NCBI RefSeq assembly: GCF_030053775.1 | Contig: NZ_CP125669.1 | Span: 3,281,962-3,345,961, forward strand | Source of the DNA: Acinetobacter corruptisaponis | GTDB lineage: Bacteria > Pseudomonadota > Gammaproteobacteria > Pseudomonadales > Moraxellaceae | Length of the DNA stretch: 64,000 nucleotides | Reading direction: 5' to 3' | Shown: positions 22,849-31,837 of the stretch, piece after piece | How positions within the stretch are numbered: position 1 is the first letter of the stretch | Layout: the number at the start of each line of letters is the position of its first letter | The notes under the pieces: model-generated | Told to the model about the DNA's origin: nothing | Database searches by the model: none | The model's input: only the letters and a program-made list of their open reading frames with translations | Program-made: the position numbers and the translations under genes

Positions 22849-24450
22849 ATGCAAGTTAAGGAATTTGATTATATTGTCTGTGGTGCGGGATCGGCTGGCT
22901 GTGTGGTCGCCACACGTCTGATTGAACAGAATAAGGGAACAGTATTATTGCTCGAAGCAGGCGGCAGTGATCAGGACTTTAATTACAAGATTCCAGCAGG
23001 TATTCCCGTGGTGATCAACTCCACCTGGAACTATACCACTGAACCCGATGCCCGAACCCATCATCGGGAAATGTCCTGTGCGCAGGGCAAGGTGTTGGGT
23101 GGCAGTAGCTCCGTCAACGGCATGATTTATCTCCGTGGACAGGCTGAAGACTACGATGAATGGGCCGATATGTATGGCTGTACAGGCTGGGATTTTCAGT
23201 CCATTCTGCCTTATTTTAAAAAATCTGAAAACAATGAAAGCCTGTCTGGTGAATATCACGGTACACAAGGGCATTTTGTGATCAGTGACACCCGACTCAA
23301 ACATCCTTTAACACGTGCCTTTATCAAGGCGGGACAGGAACTGGGCCTGCCTTATGTGAATGACTTTAATGGACAGTCACAACAAGGCGTGGGTTTTTAT
23401 CAGCACAATATCAAAAATGGTGAGCGTGGCAGCACTTCAAGAACTTATCTGGCTTCAGTACGCCAGAATCCACAATTAACTGTGCAACTCAATACACAGG
23501 TGGAGAAAGTTCTGGTTGAACAGGGCAAGGCCACTGGAATTGAATGCAGAATCAATGGCACCAGTACAGTCATTAAAGCCAGAAAAGGTGTGGTACTCAG
23601 TTCAGGTTCAATCGGCTCAGCAAAAATCCTGCTCCTTTCAGGGATTGGGCCGAAAGAGCATCTGGACAGTCTGGGGATTGAGGTCAAGCAGGACCTGCCA
23701 GTCGGAAAAAATTACCACGACCATCTGCATACCTCAATCAATGCCACCATCAAGCGCCCGATTTCACTGTATGGTGAAGACAAGGGGCTGAAACGCTATA
23801 AACATGGGTTGCAGTGGCTTCTATTTAGGGAGGGTGTGGTTGCCTCCAGTGTATTGGAGGGTGGAGCTTTTATGGATAGCAACCATGAGGGCCGTCCCGA
23901 TGTACAGGCCATGTTCCTGCCTGTTCTGGATGTGTTTGATGACCCAAGTGGTCAGGGTAAAAACTATACGCATGGCATTACCCTGAAAATGTGTCATTTA
24001 CGGCCTAAGTCGAGAGGTCAGCTCTATCTCCGTAGTAAAAATCCAGATGATGCGGTTAGGATCGAGGCCAACTTGCTGGAACATCCAGATGATCTACAGG
24101 GGCTGATTCGGGCCACTCAATTCGGTCTGGACTTACTACAGCAACCCTCTTTGTCCAATGAAATTGACGAGGTTTTTGCCCCTGACCACACGGTAAAACG
24201 GGATGATGTAGTGGCCTTGGAACGCTTTGTGCGGGAATATTGCAAAACCACCTATCATCCTGTAGGAACTTGCCGAATGGGGCAAAGTCCGCAGGATTCT
24301 GTGGTGGACTTAAACCTGAAAGTACATGGAATTGATCAGCTCAGTGTGATTGACTGTTCAGTGTTTCCATCCATCCCAAGCGCTAATACCAATGCGCCAA
24401 CGGTTGCGATTGCGGAAAAAGGTGCGGACGTATTGATTCAGCGTAGCTAA
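22849..24450 (+). CDS. GMC-family FAD alcohol oxidoreductase
   Basis: The 533-residue protein has the glucose-methanol-choline oxidoreductase layout: FAD motif YIVCGAGSAGCVVATRL (about 7-25), GKVLGGSSSVNGMIYLRG (GMC signature 1, about 78-95), GSIGSAKILLLSGIGP (signature 2, about 250-265) and the C-terminal active site TYHPVGTCRMG with SVFPSIPSANTNAP. It oxidises a primary alcohol to the aldehyde; choline, aliphatic or aromatic alcohols are possible. It has a good ribosome site (AAAGGAG) and follows the porin. It probably opens the pathway or feeds an aldehyde to the downstream dehydrogenases. Confidence 0.87.
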   Translation: MQVKEFDYIVCGAGSAGCVVATRLIEQNKGTVLLLEAGGSDQDFNYKIPAGIPVVINSTWNYTTEPDARTHHREMSCAQGKVLGGSSSVNGMIYLRGQAEDYDEWADMYGCTGWDFQSILPYFKKSENNESLSGEYHGTQGHFVISDTRLKHPLTRAFIKAGQELGLPYVNDFNGQSQQGVGFYQHNIKNGERGSTSRTYLASVRQNPQLTVQLNTQVEKVLVEQGKATGIECRINGTSTVIKARKGVVLSSGSIGSAKILLLSGIGPKEHLDSLGIEVKQDLPVGKNYHDHLHTSINATIKRPISLYGEDKGLKRYKHGLQWLLFREGVVASSVLEGGAFMDSNHEGRPDVQAMFLPVLDVFDDPSGQGKNYTHGITLKMCHLRPKSRGQLYLRSKNPDDAVRIEANLLEHPDDLQGLIRATQFGLDLLQQPSLSNEIDEVFAPDHTVKRDDVVALERFVREYCKTTYHPVGTCRMGQSPQDSVVDLNLKVHGIDQLSVIDCSVFPSIPSANTNAPTVAIAEKGADVLIQRS

Positions 24451-24490
24451 ACCTGAATTCGACTTAAATATTGTTTTAACTTATTGAAAA
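24451..24490. repeat. Dispersed intergenic repeat, copy 1
   Basis: ACCTGA-TT-GACTTAAATATT--TTTAACTTAT recurs at 62540-62577 with about four mismatches. Both copies lie at or just after a gene end. Confidence 0.5.
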
Positions 24491-24808
24491 AAATTGCCTT
24501 AACGGAGTCTTGCTGAGTTCTCATCGAATTTCAGGATAAGCCACTCCGTCTTGCACTGCACTAAAGCTTTAAACGCTTTAGTTTGTTCAGGCTAGCCCTA
24601 CTTTTGTTTTGGGATGAGGAGCGAAGCTCCGCAAGGGCAACCATCTTGCGCAGCTATCGCTGCTCACCGCAAAACTCGTTCACTACTAGCAACTAGTTTA
24701 ATGTGTCGCAGAAACAACATTTTATTCATAAAGTCCTGTCTCGAACAATTGCGGATGACGTTTCCGAGTATCATATTTCATCAAGAGTTTTATGTTGAAG
24801 TCAGCTAC
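24491..24808. other. Intergenic stretch with hairpins, no gene
   Basis: It holds ACTAAAGC / GCTTTAGT arms (24560-24582), a possible terminator for the GMC gene. It also holds a GC-rich segment with GGAGCGAAGCTCC at about 24618, of the kind found as intergenic repeats in Acinetobacter. Reading frames here lack a ribosome site or any plausible protein. Confidence 0.5.
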
Positions 24809-25627
24809 TTACTCCAGATGCTCAACTTCTTCCCGTTGAATTTGTTCCTCATTGATCTCAATTGGTACATTGACCGATTTAGGCGAGGACACAATGGATT
24901 TGGTCAGGTTTTTTGCGGTTTCCAATAAAATCTCAATGATGGTTTCCTGACGCAATAAATTAAACTGTTGATCAGACCCCACCACACAGACGCTATAAGT
25001 CACTTCCTTTGAATCAAAATCTGAAAAGATTGGCGCTGCAATCCCGATGTTGCCAATATTCAACTCGTTATTGGTGGCGCAATAGCCATCCTTACGAATG
25101 GTCTTGGCAATTTTCAGCACTTCCTCAAGTGAATAAGGGTTTTGTGGGTCTTTAGAAATTTGAGTCTCATAAAGCTCCCTGATTTTTTTAATACTTCTAT
25201 AAGAGGTGAGAACCTTGGCCTGTGCGCCCCTGAACAGCGGTAAAGGTCGCCCACGACCAAAGCTAAAGTGCATTTCATTGTTGGGGCTTAGAATAAAGGT
25301 GTTGATGATCTTGCTGTCATAAAACGCGCTGACAAAAACCGTAAGGCCTGTAATCTGGCTTAAATTTTCCAGATAGGGACGGCCTGTACTGAGTACAGGA
25401 TCATATTTTCGCATCATCCAGTCTAGCTCAATCACACGGGGACCCAGCGCATAACCGCCTGGCCCACGCTTGGCAATCAGTCCCGCATCACATAGTTCTT
25501 TTATATAGCGATAAGACGAAGTTCTTGATAAATCAAATTTTTGCGCGATAAGTTCAGCATCAATTTCTAATTGTTCAGGGCCAAACAGGTTAAGTACGTT
25601 CAGTATCCTGGCCAGACTGCTATTCAT
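24809..25627 (-). CDS. IclR-family transcriptional regulator
   Basis: The 272-residue protein has an N-terminal winged helix (LARILNVLNLFG, then DLSRTSSYRYIKELCDAGLI, about 1-65) and a C-terminal effector domain (about 75-250) with GPRVIELDW and GIAAPIFSD. IclR proteins bind an aromatic acid or other pathway metabolite and control the adjacent operon. The gene is divergent from the ThDP-enzyme operon. The recurring palindrome ATCCCGTAATATG in that gap, before the amidohydrolase and before the porin is the likely binding site. The C-terminal tail is acidic. Confidence 0.88.
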   Translation of the reverse strand: MNSSLARILNVLNLFGPEQLEIDAELIAQKFDLSRTSSYRYIKELCDAGLIAKRGPGGYALGPRVIELDWMMRKYDPVLSTGRPYLENLSQITGLTVFVSAFYDSKIINTFILSPNNEMHFSFGRGRPLPLFRGAQAKVLTSYRSIKKIRELYETQISKDPQNPYSLEEVLKIAKTIRKDGYCATNNELNIGNIGIAAPIFSDFDSKEVTYSVCVVGSDQQFNLLRQETIIEILLETAKNLTKSIVSSPKSVNVPIEINEEQIQREEVEHLE

Positions 25628-25714
25628 ATTGTCTCGATTAAAACTGCAAATTATTTTTCATATCTTTCACCAGTTATGCAGTCTGGTCAATTGAAATGTT
25701 AAAAAATATAAAAA

Positions 25715-25731
25715 ATCCCGTAATATGAAAA
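25715..25731. promoter_or_regulatory. Operator copy in the divergent IclR / ThDP-enzyme promoter
   Basis: ATCCCGTAATATGAAAA is identical to the 21634 site over its first 13 bases. It lies 88 bases from the IclR start and 74 from the ThDP-enzyme start. Confidence 0.65.
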
Positions 25732-25804
25732 TAATTGTTGAAATTATAAATTTTATGTTTTATAAATCTCTTAATAAGGGAAGAATTAATTTTTGGTGAA
25801 AGCG

Positions 25805-27349
25805 ATGATCGGTGCGGAATACTTTGTAAAAACGGCTGCGCAACTTGGCTTTGAATATTGTTTTGCCAATCCAGGAACCACAGAAATTCCGATGGTTGCG
25901 GTGATGGAGTCAGAAACAAAAATCAAGCCAGTGTTGTCTCTCTTTGAGGGGGTATGTTCTGGGGCGGCTGACGGTTATGGTCGTGTGGCGGCAAAACCTG
26001 CCTTGACCCTGACCCATCTGGGACCTGGTTTCGCCAACAGTATGGCAAACCTGCACAATGCCCGCCGTGCCAATACCCCAATCGTTAACATCATTGGTGA
26101 CCATGCTTCATGGCATGTCAACTATGATCCACCGTTAGCCAGCGATATTGAAAGCATGGCGAAAACTGTGTCAGGCTGGGTGCGTATGACCCGCAATGCC
26201 AACAGTATCGGTGATGATTTGCAGGATGCAATGAAAGCGGCTTGGCAAGCCAAGGGACAAATTGCCACCCTAATTTTACCAATGGATTTTCAGGCTCAAC
26301 AGATTCAGGACTTGGGTAAAAAATTCCATGTGGCTGCCCCACAACGCCATTTTGTTGCCACTCAGGTTGAAGCGGTGGCAAAACAGTATCAACAGGGCAA
26401 ATCTCTGGTGTTTATTGTCGGTGATACTGGCGTAAACGAAGAGGGCTTGAAAGCGGCAGGGCGTTTGGCAAATCTGGATCGAGTCAAGATGTTTGCTGAA
26501 ACATTCCCACGGATTAGCCATCGTGGTGGTGGCTTACCTGATCTGGACCGTTTGCCGTACTTTCCTGAAAAGGCCATTGAAGTACTGGAACAGTATGATT
26601 ATGTGGTGTGTGCAGGCGTGATTGACCCGATCAGCTATTTTGGTTATGAGGGCTTGCCATCCCGTTTGGCGGAACCCGACCGTTTACTGTATTTGGCGAA
26701 TGTAGGTGAGGATGTGCCTGCGGCACTGAATGCACTGGCCGATGAACTAAATGCACCCGCCTTTGTTACTGTTCCAACTAAAGCCATCGAGTTGCCCCCT
26801 GCACAGGCTGAACTGAGTCCAGCATCGGTTGCCAAAGTATTGGCTGCCAGTTTGACTGAGGACTGTATTGTATCCATTGAGGGTGGAACCTGTGGCTATC
26901 CATTTTTTACCGCCTCCAATGATGCGGTCAAGCATCGGGTCATCACCAATACAGGCGGTGCCATTGGACAAGGGATTCCAGCGGGCTTTGGTGCAGCACT
27001 GGCTGAACGTGGCAATCGGGTGTTCTGTTTACAGTCGGATGGTAGCGCCCAGTACACCATTCAAACATTATGGAGTATTGCCCGTGAAAATCTGCCGATC
27101 ACCATTTTAATTGTGGCCAACCACCGTTATGCCATTTTACAGAATGAGCTTCGTCGCTTTGGCGTAGAGAAGTTTAGTGAAACGGCACTGTCCTTGACCG
27201 AACTGAATCAACCTAAAATCGACTGGACGGCATTGGCACAGGCCTATGGGCTTGCGTCTACCGTGACCCGAACCAACCAGGAATTACAAGCGGCATTGAC
27301 CCGAAGCAATCAATCAATGCAACCCCACCTAATCGTAATGGAATTATGA
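25805..27349 (+). CDS. ThDP-dependent 2-oxo acid decarboxylase/synthase (benzoylformate decarboxylase-like)
   Basis: ATG 25805 (MIGAEYFVKTAAQLG) fits the family start, with GGTGA six bases before; GTG 25796 and TTG 25793 are in-frame alternatives. The 514 residues show the three ThDP-enzyme domains: N-terminal PYR domain with PGTTEIPMV and catalytic Glu in LFEGVCSGAADGYGR (about 45), a middle domain, and the PP domain with SDGSAQYTIQTLWSIAREN and NHRYAIL, the Mg/ThDP signature. It is usually annotated as acetolactate synthase large subunit, but no small subunit is present. The neighbours favour decarboxylation of a 2-oxo acid to an aldehyde, which the next gene can oxidise. Confidence 0.8.
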   Translation: MIGAEYFVKTAAQLGFEYCFANPGTTEIPMVAVMESETKIKPVLSLFEGVCSGAADGYGRVAAKPALTLTHLGPGFANSMANLHNARRANTPIVNIIGDHASWHVNYDPPLASDIESMAKTVSGWVRMTRNANSIGDDLQDAMKAAWQAKGQIATLILPMDFQAQQIQDLGKKFHVAAPQRHFVATQVEAVAKQYQQGKSLVFIVGDTGVNEEGLKAAGRLANLDRVKMFAETFPRISHRGGGLPDLDRLPYFPEKAIEVLEQYDYVVCAGVIDPISYFGYEGLPSRLAEPDRLLYLANVGEDVPAALNALADELNAPAFVTVPTKAIELPPAQAELSPASVAKVLAASLTEDCIVSIEGGTCGYPFFTASNDAVKHRVITNTGGAIGQGIPAGFGAALAERGNRVFCLQSDGSAQYTIQTLWSIARENLPITILIVANHRYAILQNELRRFGVEKFSETALSLTELNQPKIDWTALAQAYGLASTVTRTNQELQAALTRSNQSMQPHLIVMEL

Positions 27350-27359
27350 GGTATTCAAC

Positions 27360-28847
27360 ATGGCTTTAAATACGGTGTTTCCAGAAGTACATAATTTTTT
27401 ATCCAAACCAACACAATTGTTTATTGGTGGTCAATGGGTCGATGCGGTGAGCAAGCAGACCTTTGAGGTTGAAAATCCAGCCACCCAGCAGGTGATTGCG
27501 CATGTGGCAAAAGGTGATGCTGCTGATGTTGATCTGGCGGTGGACGCTGCCAACAAGGCATTTAAAACATGGCGTTATGAGATTCCAGCCACCCGTGCCA
27601 GATTATTGTTTAAGTTAGCAGATTTGGTTGAGAAGCATACTGAGGAACTGGCGCAAATCCTGACACTGGATAATGGTAAGCCATTACTGTATTCACGCCA
27701 TGAGTGTGGTGCGGCAGCGCATATCCTACGTCACTTTGCAGGCTTTGCCACCAAGGTCGAGGGCCGTCAGGTGCCTGTTTCGGGCGCACCAAATGGCGCA
27801 TTCCTGAACTATACCTTGCGTGATCCTGTGGGCGTGTGTGGCTTGATCGTGCCGTGGAATTTTCCACTGACCATGTGTATCTGGAAACTTGCACCTGCCA
27901 TGGCGGTAGGTTGTACCGCCATTCTAAAACCTGCCGAGCAAACCCCACTGATTGCAGTGCGTTTGATGCAGCTTTTTGAGGAAGCGGGTTTCCCAGCAGG
28001 GGTGGTGAATCTGGTGACAGGCATGGGTATTGATGTGGGTCAGCCGCTAAGTGCACACATGAATGTCAATAAGGTGGCATTTACAGGTTCAACCATGGTG
28101 GGTAAAGCCATTGCCCAGCAGGCGACCTCCAATATGAAGCGTGTCACGCTGGAACTGGGCGGCAAGTCACCCAACATCATTTTACCAGATGCTGACTTGA
28201 GCAAGGCGATTCCAGGCGCAGCACAGGCAATTTTCTACAATCAGGGTCAGGTCTGTACCGCAGGTTCGCGTCTGTATGTACATGAAAAAGTGTTGGATGA
28301 AGTACTGGATGGCTTATGCAAACAGGCGCAGGGCATGAAGATTGCCAATGGTCTGGATGAGGCATCGACTATGGGGCCACTGGTGTCTGAACGACAATAT
28401 GACCGAGTCAACCGCTATATCGAGCAGGCCTTGGCGGATGGTGCAGAGTTGTTGACAGGCGGCAAGCGTCCAGAGGGCTTTGACAAGGGTTACTACCTTG
28501 AACCGACCATTTTCCTTGATCGTGAAGAGAAAGCCTGTATCTCCAAAGAAGAAATTTTTGGCCCTGTGCTGACCGTGATGAGCTGGTCAGATACTGACGA
28601 ACTGGTCGAGCGTGCCAATAATTCTATTTATGGACTGGCGGCAGGCATCTGGACGCAGGATTTATCACAGGCACATCGCATTGCCGCACAGCTTGAAGCC
28701 GGTTCGGTGTGGGTGAACTGCTATAACGTGGTTGATCCCGTGTCGCCATTCGGTGGTTATAAACAGTCAGGCTGGGGCCGTGAAATGAGCCATGACGTGA
28801 TTGAAGCCTATACCGAAACCAAAAATGTGTGTGTGAATTTGTACTAA
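27360..28847 (+). CDS. NAD(P)-dependent aldehyde dehydrogenase
   Basis: A 495-residue ALDH of full length. It shows VPWNFPLTMCIWKLAPAMAVG (cofactor cleft), GSTMVGKAI (Rossmann motif), the catalytic Glu in LELGGKSPNI (about 265) and the catalytic Cys in NQGQVCTAGSRLYV (about 298). It oxidises an aldehyde to an acid. The start is ten bases after the ThDP enzyme stop, so product channelling from a decarboxylase to this dehydrogenase is likely. It resembles betaine/phenylacetaldehyde dehydrogenases; the exact substrate is open. Confidence 0.9.
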   Translation: MALNTVFPEVHNFLSKPTQLFIGGQWVDAVSKQTFEVENPATQQVIAHVAKGDAADVDLAVDAANKAFKTWRYEIPATRARLLFKLADLVEKHTEELAQILTLDNGKPLLYSRHECGAAAHILRHFAGFATKVEGRQVPVSGAPNGAFLNYTLRDPVGVCGLIVPWNFPLTMCIWKLAPAMAVGCTAILKPAEQTPLIAVRLMQLFEEAGFPAGVVNLVTGMGIDVGQPLSAHMNVNKVAFTGSTMVGKAIAQQATSNMKRVTLELGGKSPNIILPDADLSKAIPGAAQAIFYNQGQVCTAGSRLYVHEKVLDEVLDGLCKQAQGMKIANGLDEASTMGPLVSERQYDRVNRYIEQALADGAELLTGGKRPEGFDKGYYLEPTIFLDREEKACISKEEIFGPVLTVMSWSDTDELVERANNSIYGLAAGIWTQDLSQAHRIAAQLEAGSVWVNCYNVVDPVSPFGGYKQSGWGREMSHDVIEAYTETKNVCVNLY

Positions 28848-28874
28848 TCAGAGCATAGAGAAAAGGATTAAAAA

Positions 28875-29669
28875 ATGGATTTAGAGCTAAAAGACCGAGT
28901 GGCGATTGTAACTGGCGGTGGCATGGGCATTGGTAAGGATGTTGCCCGTTTCCTGTCACAGGAAGGCTGTAAAGTGGTGATCTGTGCCCGTCGTATGAGC
29001 TATCTGGAAGAGGCGGCCAAGGAAATCTCTGCTGAAACAGGTAATGAGGTGTTGCCATTATTCTGTGACACCACCGATATGCAGACGGTACAAAGTATGG
29101 TCGATCAAACCATGCAGCATTTTGGTCGTATTGATATTTTGGTCAATGGCGCAGCAGCGCCGTCAGGTGTGGTACGCAATGATATTGAACACGCTGAAGA
29201 CCATGAATTGCTGGGTGATCTGGATACCAAAGTTATCGGTTATTTCCGTTGTACCAAGGCCGTTACCCCACATATGAAAAAAGGCGGCTTTGGACGGGTG
29301 ATTAATATCGGTGGTTTAACTGGACGTGGCAGTAAGGTGATGTCAGGCATGCGTAACCTTGCGATTGCCCACATGACCAAAACCCTGTCAGACCAGCTTG
29401 GGCCATCTGGCATTACGGTTAACCTGATTCATCCTGGGGTAGTGGATACGCCACATATTCAGGAACTGTATGAACGTGAGGGTGTGAAGCAGAACAAAAC
29501 GCCTGAACAGGTGCGTCAGGGCTATATTGAGAATACGCCAATCCGACGTACCCTTGCACCGATTGAAATGGGTTACCTGATTGGTTTCCTTGCCTCGCCT
29601 AAGGCGGGAGCGATTACGGGCGAGTCCATCGGTATTGATGGTGGCCTGACACGTGGCATCTTTATCTAA
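28875..29669 (+). CDS. SDR-family protein lacking the canonical catalytic residues
   Basis: The 264-residue protein has an intact cofactor site (IVTGGGMGIGKDVARFL, then VNGAAAPSG at the NAAG position) and a normal C-terminus (AGAITGESIGIDGGLTR). Aligning RVINIGGLTGRGSKVMSGMRN with the usual ISS...YxxxK stretch puts Gly at the catalytic Ser (146-147), Ser 157 at the Tyr and Asn 161 at the Lys. It therefore cannot use the normal SDR proton relay and may do isomerisation, lyase or structural work. A small known subgroup shares the SGMRN pattern. It sits in the middle of the operon, 27 bases after the dehydrogenase. Confidence 0.82.
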   Translation: MDLELKDRVAIVTGGGMGIGKDVARFLSQEGCKVVICARRMSYLEEAAKEISAETGNEVLPLFCDTTDMQTVQSMVDQTMQHFGRIDILVNGAAAPSGVVRNDIEHAEDHELLGDLDTKVIGYFRCTKAVTPHMKKGGFGRVINIGGLTGRGSKVMSGMRNLAIAHMTKTLSDQLGPSGITVNLIHPGVVDTPHIQELYEREGVKQNKTPEQVRQGYIENTPIRRTLAPIEMGYLIGFLASPKAGAITGESIGIDGGLTRGIFI

Positions 29670-29681
29670 GGGAGAGCGGTT

Positions 29682-30719
29682 ATGTCAAATGGAACATGGT
29701 TGGTTGCCACCGTTGGTCAGGCGGTCATCCGTAGTGGCGATGATGGTAAGTCATGGCACCGTCTGGGTGTCGGGCAAGACTTGGAGTTTGATGCCATTAC
29801 CCGCTCTCTGTCACAAGACCCTGAGCAACATGAAATCATTTATGCAGGCACGGATATTGGTCTCTGTGTCAGCCATAACTGTGGTGGTAAATGGGAGCAA
29901 ATGGATACCCCATTTAATGGACAAACCGTCTGGAAAGTTGCGGTTGACCCACAAAACCGACAAAGAATCTTTGTGGGGACAGGCGCACCCTCCCGTGCAG
30001 TGCTATGGCGGACGCTGGATGGTGGCAAGAGCTGGGATCGGGCCCCTGTTGAAATTCCAGAGTTCTGTGAAGGAGTAAACCGTCCTCGCTTATTAGCATT
30101 TGCCTATGACCCAACCGATGCCAATAAAATCTGGTTCGGTCTGGAAGAAGGTGGCTTGTTTCACTCACAGGATGGTGGCGATACATGGCAGCGTTTAGAT
30201 GATCGCCTGCTGTGGGACTTTAACTCCGACATTCATACCATTGCGGTATTGCCAAACCACGGTCAAAAAGTGGTGGTGGTGGTCTGTGTCAATGCGGTGT
30301 ACCGCAGTTTTGATGATGGACAGACATGGACAGGAATTATTGCCAAGGAAGAATTTGGCCTGTACTACATTCGGGCCATGTCAGCGCATCATCAAACACA
30401 GGACAGGGTCTATCTAAGTATTTCCGATGGTACACCAGGTACTACCAGTAAGATTCTGGTATCCAAAGATGCGGCTGCCACATGGGAAGTGTTGCCATTA
30501 CCACAGCAACCCAACTCATGTGTCTGGGCAATTCAGCAGAATTTTAACAACCCTGAGCAGGTGATTGCAGGCACCAAATATGGTCATCTATTTGTCAGTG
30601 AAAATGGTGGCAATAGCTGGGTCAAGCAATGGCGTGAATTTAGTGAAATCGCAGATGTGCTATGGACACCTGCACAAACTGAAATCAAGGCATTGCATCA
30701 GTCGGTGATTCAAAAATAA
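29682..30719 (+). CDS. Asp-box (BNR) beta-propeller protein
   Basis: The 345-residue protein has at least six Asp-box repeats of the form S-x-D-x-G-x-x-W: RSGDDGKSWHR, TLDGGKSWDR, SQDGGDTWQR, SFDDGQTWTG, SKDAAATWEV and SENGGNSWVK, about 50 residues apart, as in sialidase or YCF48-like propellers. There is no signal peptide, so it is cytoplasmic. Sialidase Arg triad residues are not evident, so glycosidase activity is unlikely. It is firmly inside the catabolic operon (12 bases after the SDR, 14 before the VOC gene). A binding, scaffold or unknown lactonase-like enzyme role is possible. Confidence 0.75.
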   Translation: MSNGTWLVATVGQAVIRSGDDGKSWHRLGVGQDLEFDAITRSLSQDPEQHEIIYAGTDIGLCVSHNCGGKWEQMDTPFNGQTVWKVAVDPQNRQRIFVGTGAPSRAVLWRTLDGGKSWDRAPVEIPEFCEGVNRPRLLAFAYDPTDANKIWFGLEEGGLFHSQDGGDTWQRLDDRLLWDFNSDIHTIAVLPNHGQKVVVVVCVNAVYRSFDDGQTWTGIIAKEEFGLYYIRAMSAHHQTQDRVYLSISDGTPGTTSKILVSKDAAATWEVLPLPQQPNSCVWAIQQNFNNPEQVIAGTKYGHLFVSENGGNSWVKQWREFSEIADVLWTPAQTEIKALHQSVIQK

Positions 30720-30733
30720 GGGGGAACCAGAAG

Positions 30734-31186
30734 ATGAAAATCAAGGTATTGCGTACCCATCTTTCACTGTTTGTTCGGGACCCCGAATTATCGGCCAAAT
30801 GGTATGCCGATGTGCTGGGGATGGTTGAACATGCACGAGGCCCTGCATGGGTGATGATGAGTTTTGGCATCAAGCACCATGACATTGCGCTGATCAAGGC
30901 TGCGCCTGATGCACAGCAGGGTGGACTGGGTTTGCAGCACTATGGACTGGAAATCGAGGGTACATTTGAAACCCTGCAAAAACTGCACGGCATGCTGATC
31001 CAGAAAGGTGTTGAAGTGGTTAAGACTACAGACCATGCAGTGGGCAATGGCCTGTATTTCAATGACCCTGATGGCAATCGTCTGGAATTCTTTCTGGAAA
31101 CCATCCATGACGATGCTGAGGCGATCAAAGCCTTTTATGATGCGGGTGCGCCAAGCAACCCAATTGAAATTAAACCTATTTTTTAA
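30734..31186 (+). CDS. VOC-superfamily extradiol dioxygenase-like protein
   Basis: The 150-residue single VOC unit pair: THLSLFVRDPELSAKWYADVLGM (His about 8), QHYGLEIEGTFETL (His about 70) and NDPDGNRLEFFLE (Glu about 121). These are the three metal ligands of catechol 2,3-dioxygenase-like and glyoxalase-like proteins. It could cleave an aromatic diol ring, which would fit the monooxygenase, hydrolase and hydratase further on. A glyoxalase or isomerase role is also possible because the protein is only half the length of classic extradiol enzymes. GGGGGA ribosome region lies before the ATG. Confidence 0.78.
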   Translation: MKIKVLRTHLSLFVRDPELSAKWYADVLGMVEHARGPAWVMMSFGIKHHDIALIKAAPDAQQGGLGLQHYGLEIEGTFETLQKLHGMLIQKGVEVVKTTDHAVGNGLYFNDPDGNRLEFFLETIHDDAEAIKAFYDAGAPSNPIEIKPIF

Positions 31187-31197
31187 ACGGTTCTGAT

Positions 31198-31800
31198 ATG
31201 AAAAAAGCAAATTTTGAACATTACCATATCCGTAAATGGTACAGCTTTGTAGAAGAAACGCTGGCGAATGAAAGTGGTGTACTGGCAGATGGCGAACCGA
31301 TTTATAAATATGCGGTTGCTGCTGCCATTCATAATCCGTTTGCAGGTCAATTCCAGCAAGACCTGAATACACTGATTGAGAAGTCACCTGAACTGGGTCG
31401 GGAATTTGGTCGCCGTATACAGGCTTTGGCACAAGGGCGTGCCATTGAAAGTTATGGCAAAGCCATTTTGGTCGGTATGAACAGCGAATATGAACATGGC
31501 AACGCATTCCTGACCAATCCAGCGGCAAACCCAGTACGGGATGCGATTGGTGGTGGTAAGTCATGGGTGCCATCGACAGGGAAACGGGGCGTGGTAGGCA
31601 CGATTATTGATGTGCCACTGGCCCATAAAGATGCGCTGTATGTACGTTCACACTATGACACTTTTTCTTTATCGTTTAATGATGCACCCAACAACGATGA
31701 GATTATTGTGATCTGGGTATTTGCCACCCGTGGACGTTTACATGCCCCTTTAGGCGGTTTGAAAGCATCTGAAATCAAGGGCGAAGATGGGTTGAATTAA
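31198..31800 (+). CDS. DUF1185 ('amino acid synthesis') family protein
   Basis: The 200-residue protein matches the DUF1185 pattern as I remember it: an early IRKWYSFVEETL, AAIHNPFAG, ESYGKAILVGMNSEYEHGNA and GGGKSWVPSTGKRG, and a C-terminal ARGRLHAPLGGL-type stretch (here TRGRLHAPLGGL). The family has a known fold but no firmly assigned activity and is often found in aromatic or amide catabolic clusters. It sits 11 bases after the VOC gene, so it is part of the same transcript. An amidase, hydrolase or tautomerase step is possible. Confidence 0.75.
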   Translation: MKKANFEHYHIRKWYSFVEETLANESGVLADGEPIYKYAVAAAIHNPFAGQFQQDLNTLIEKSPELGREFGRRIQALAQGRAIESYGKAILVGMNSEYEHGNAFLTNPAANPVRDAIGGGKSWVPSTGKRGVVGTIIDVPLAHKDALYVRSHYDTFSLSFNDAPNNDEIIVIWVFATRGRLHAPLGGLKASEIKGEDGLN

Positions 31801-31837
31801 CCAAAAAACTGATTTTTCCCAGAATTGGCTATCGTGG

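Noticed and set aside
24614..24928. Plus-strand open frame of 104 codons
   Set aside because: It runs over a hairpin-rich intergenic segment and the 3' end of the IclR gene; the predicted protein is not credible.
30788..31573. 261-codon minus-strand frame opposite the VOC and DUF1185 genes
   Set aside because: Antisense to two genes with clear families; its His/Gln/Cys-rich product looks like a shadow.
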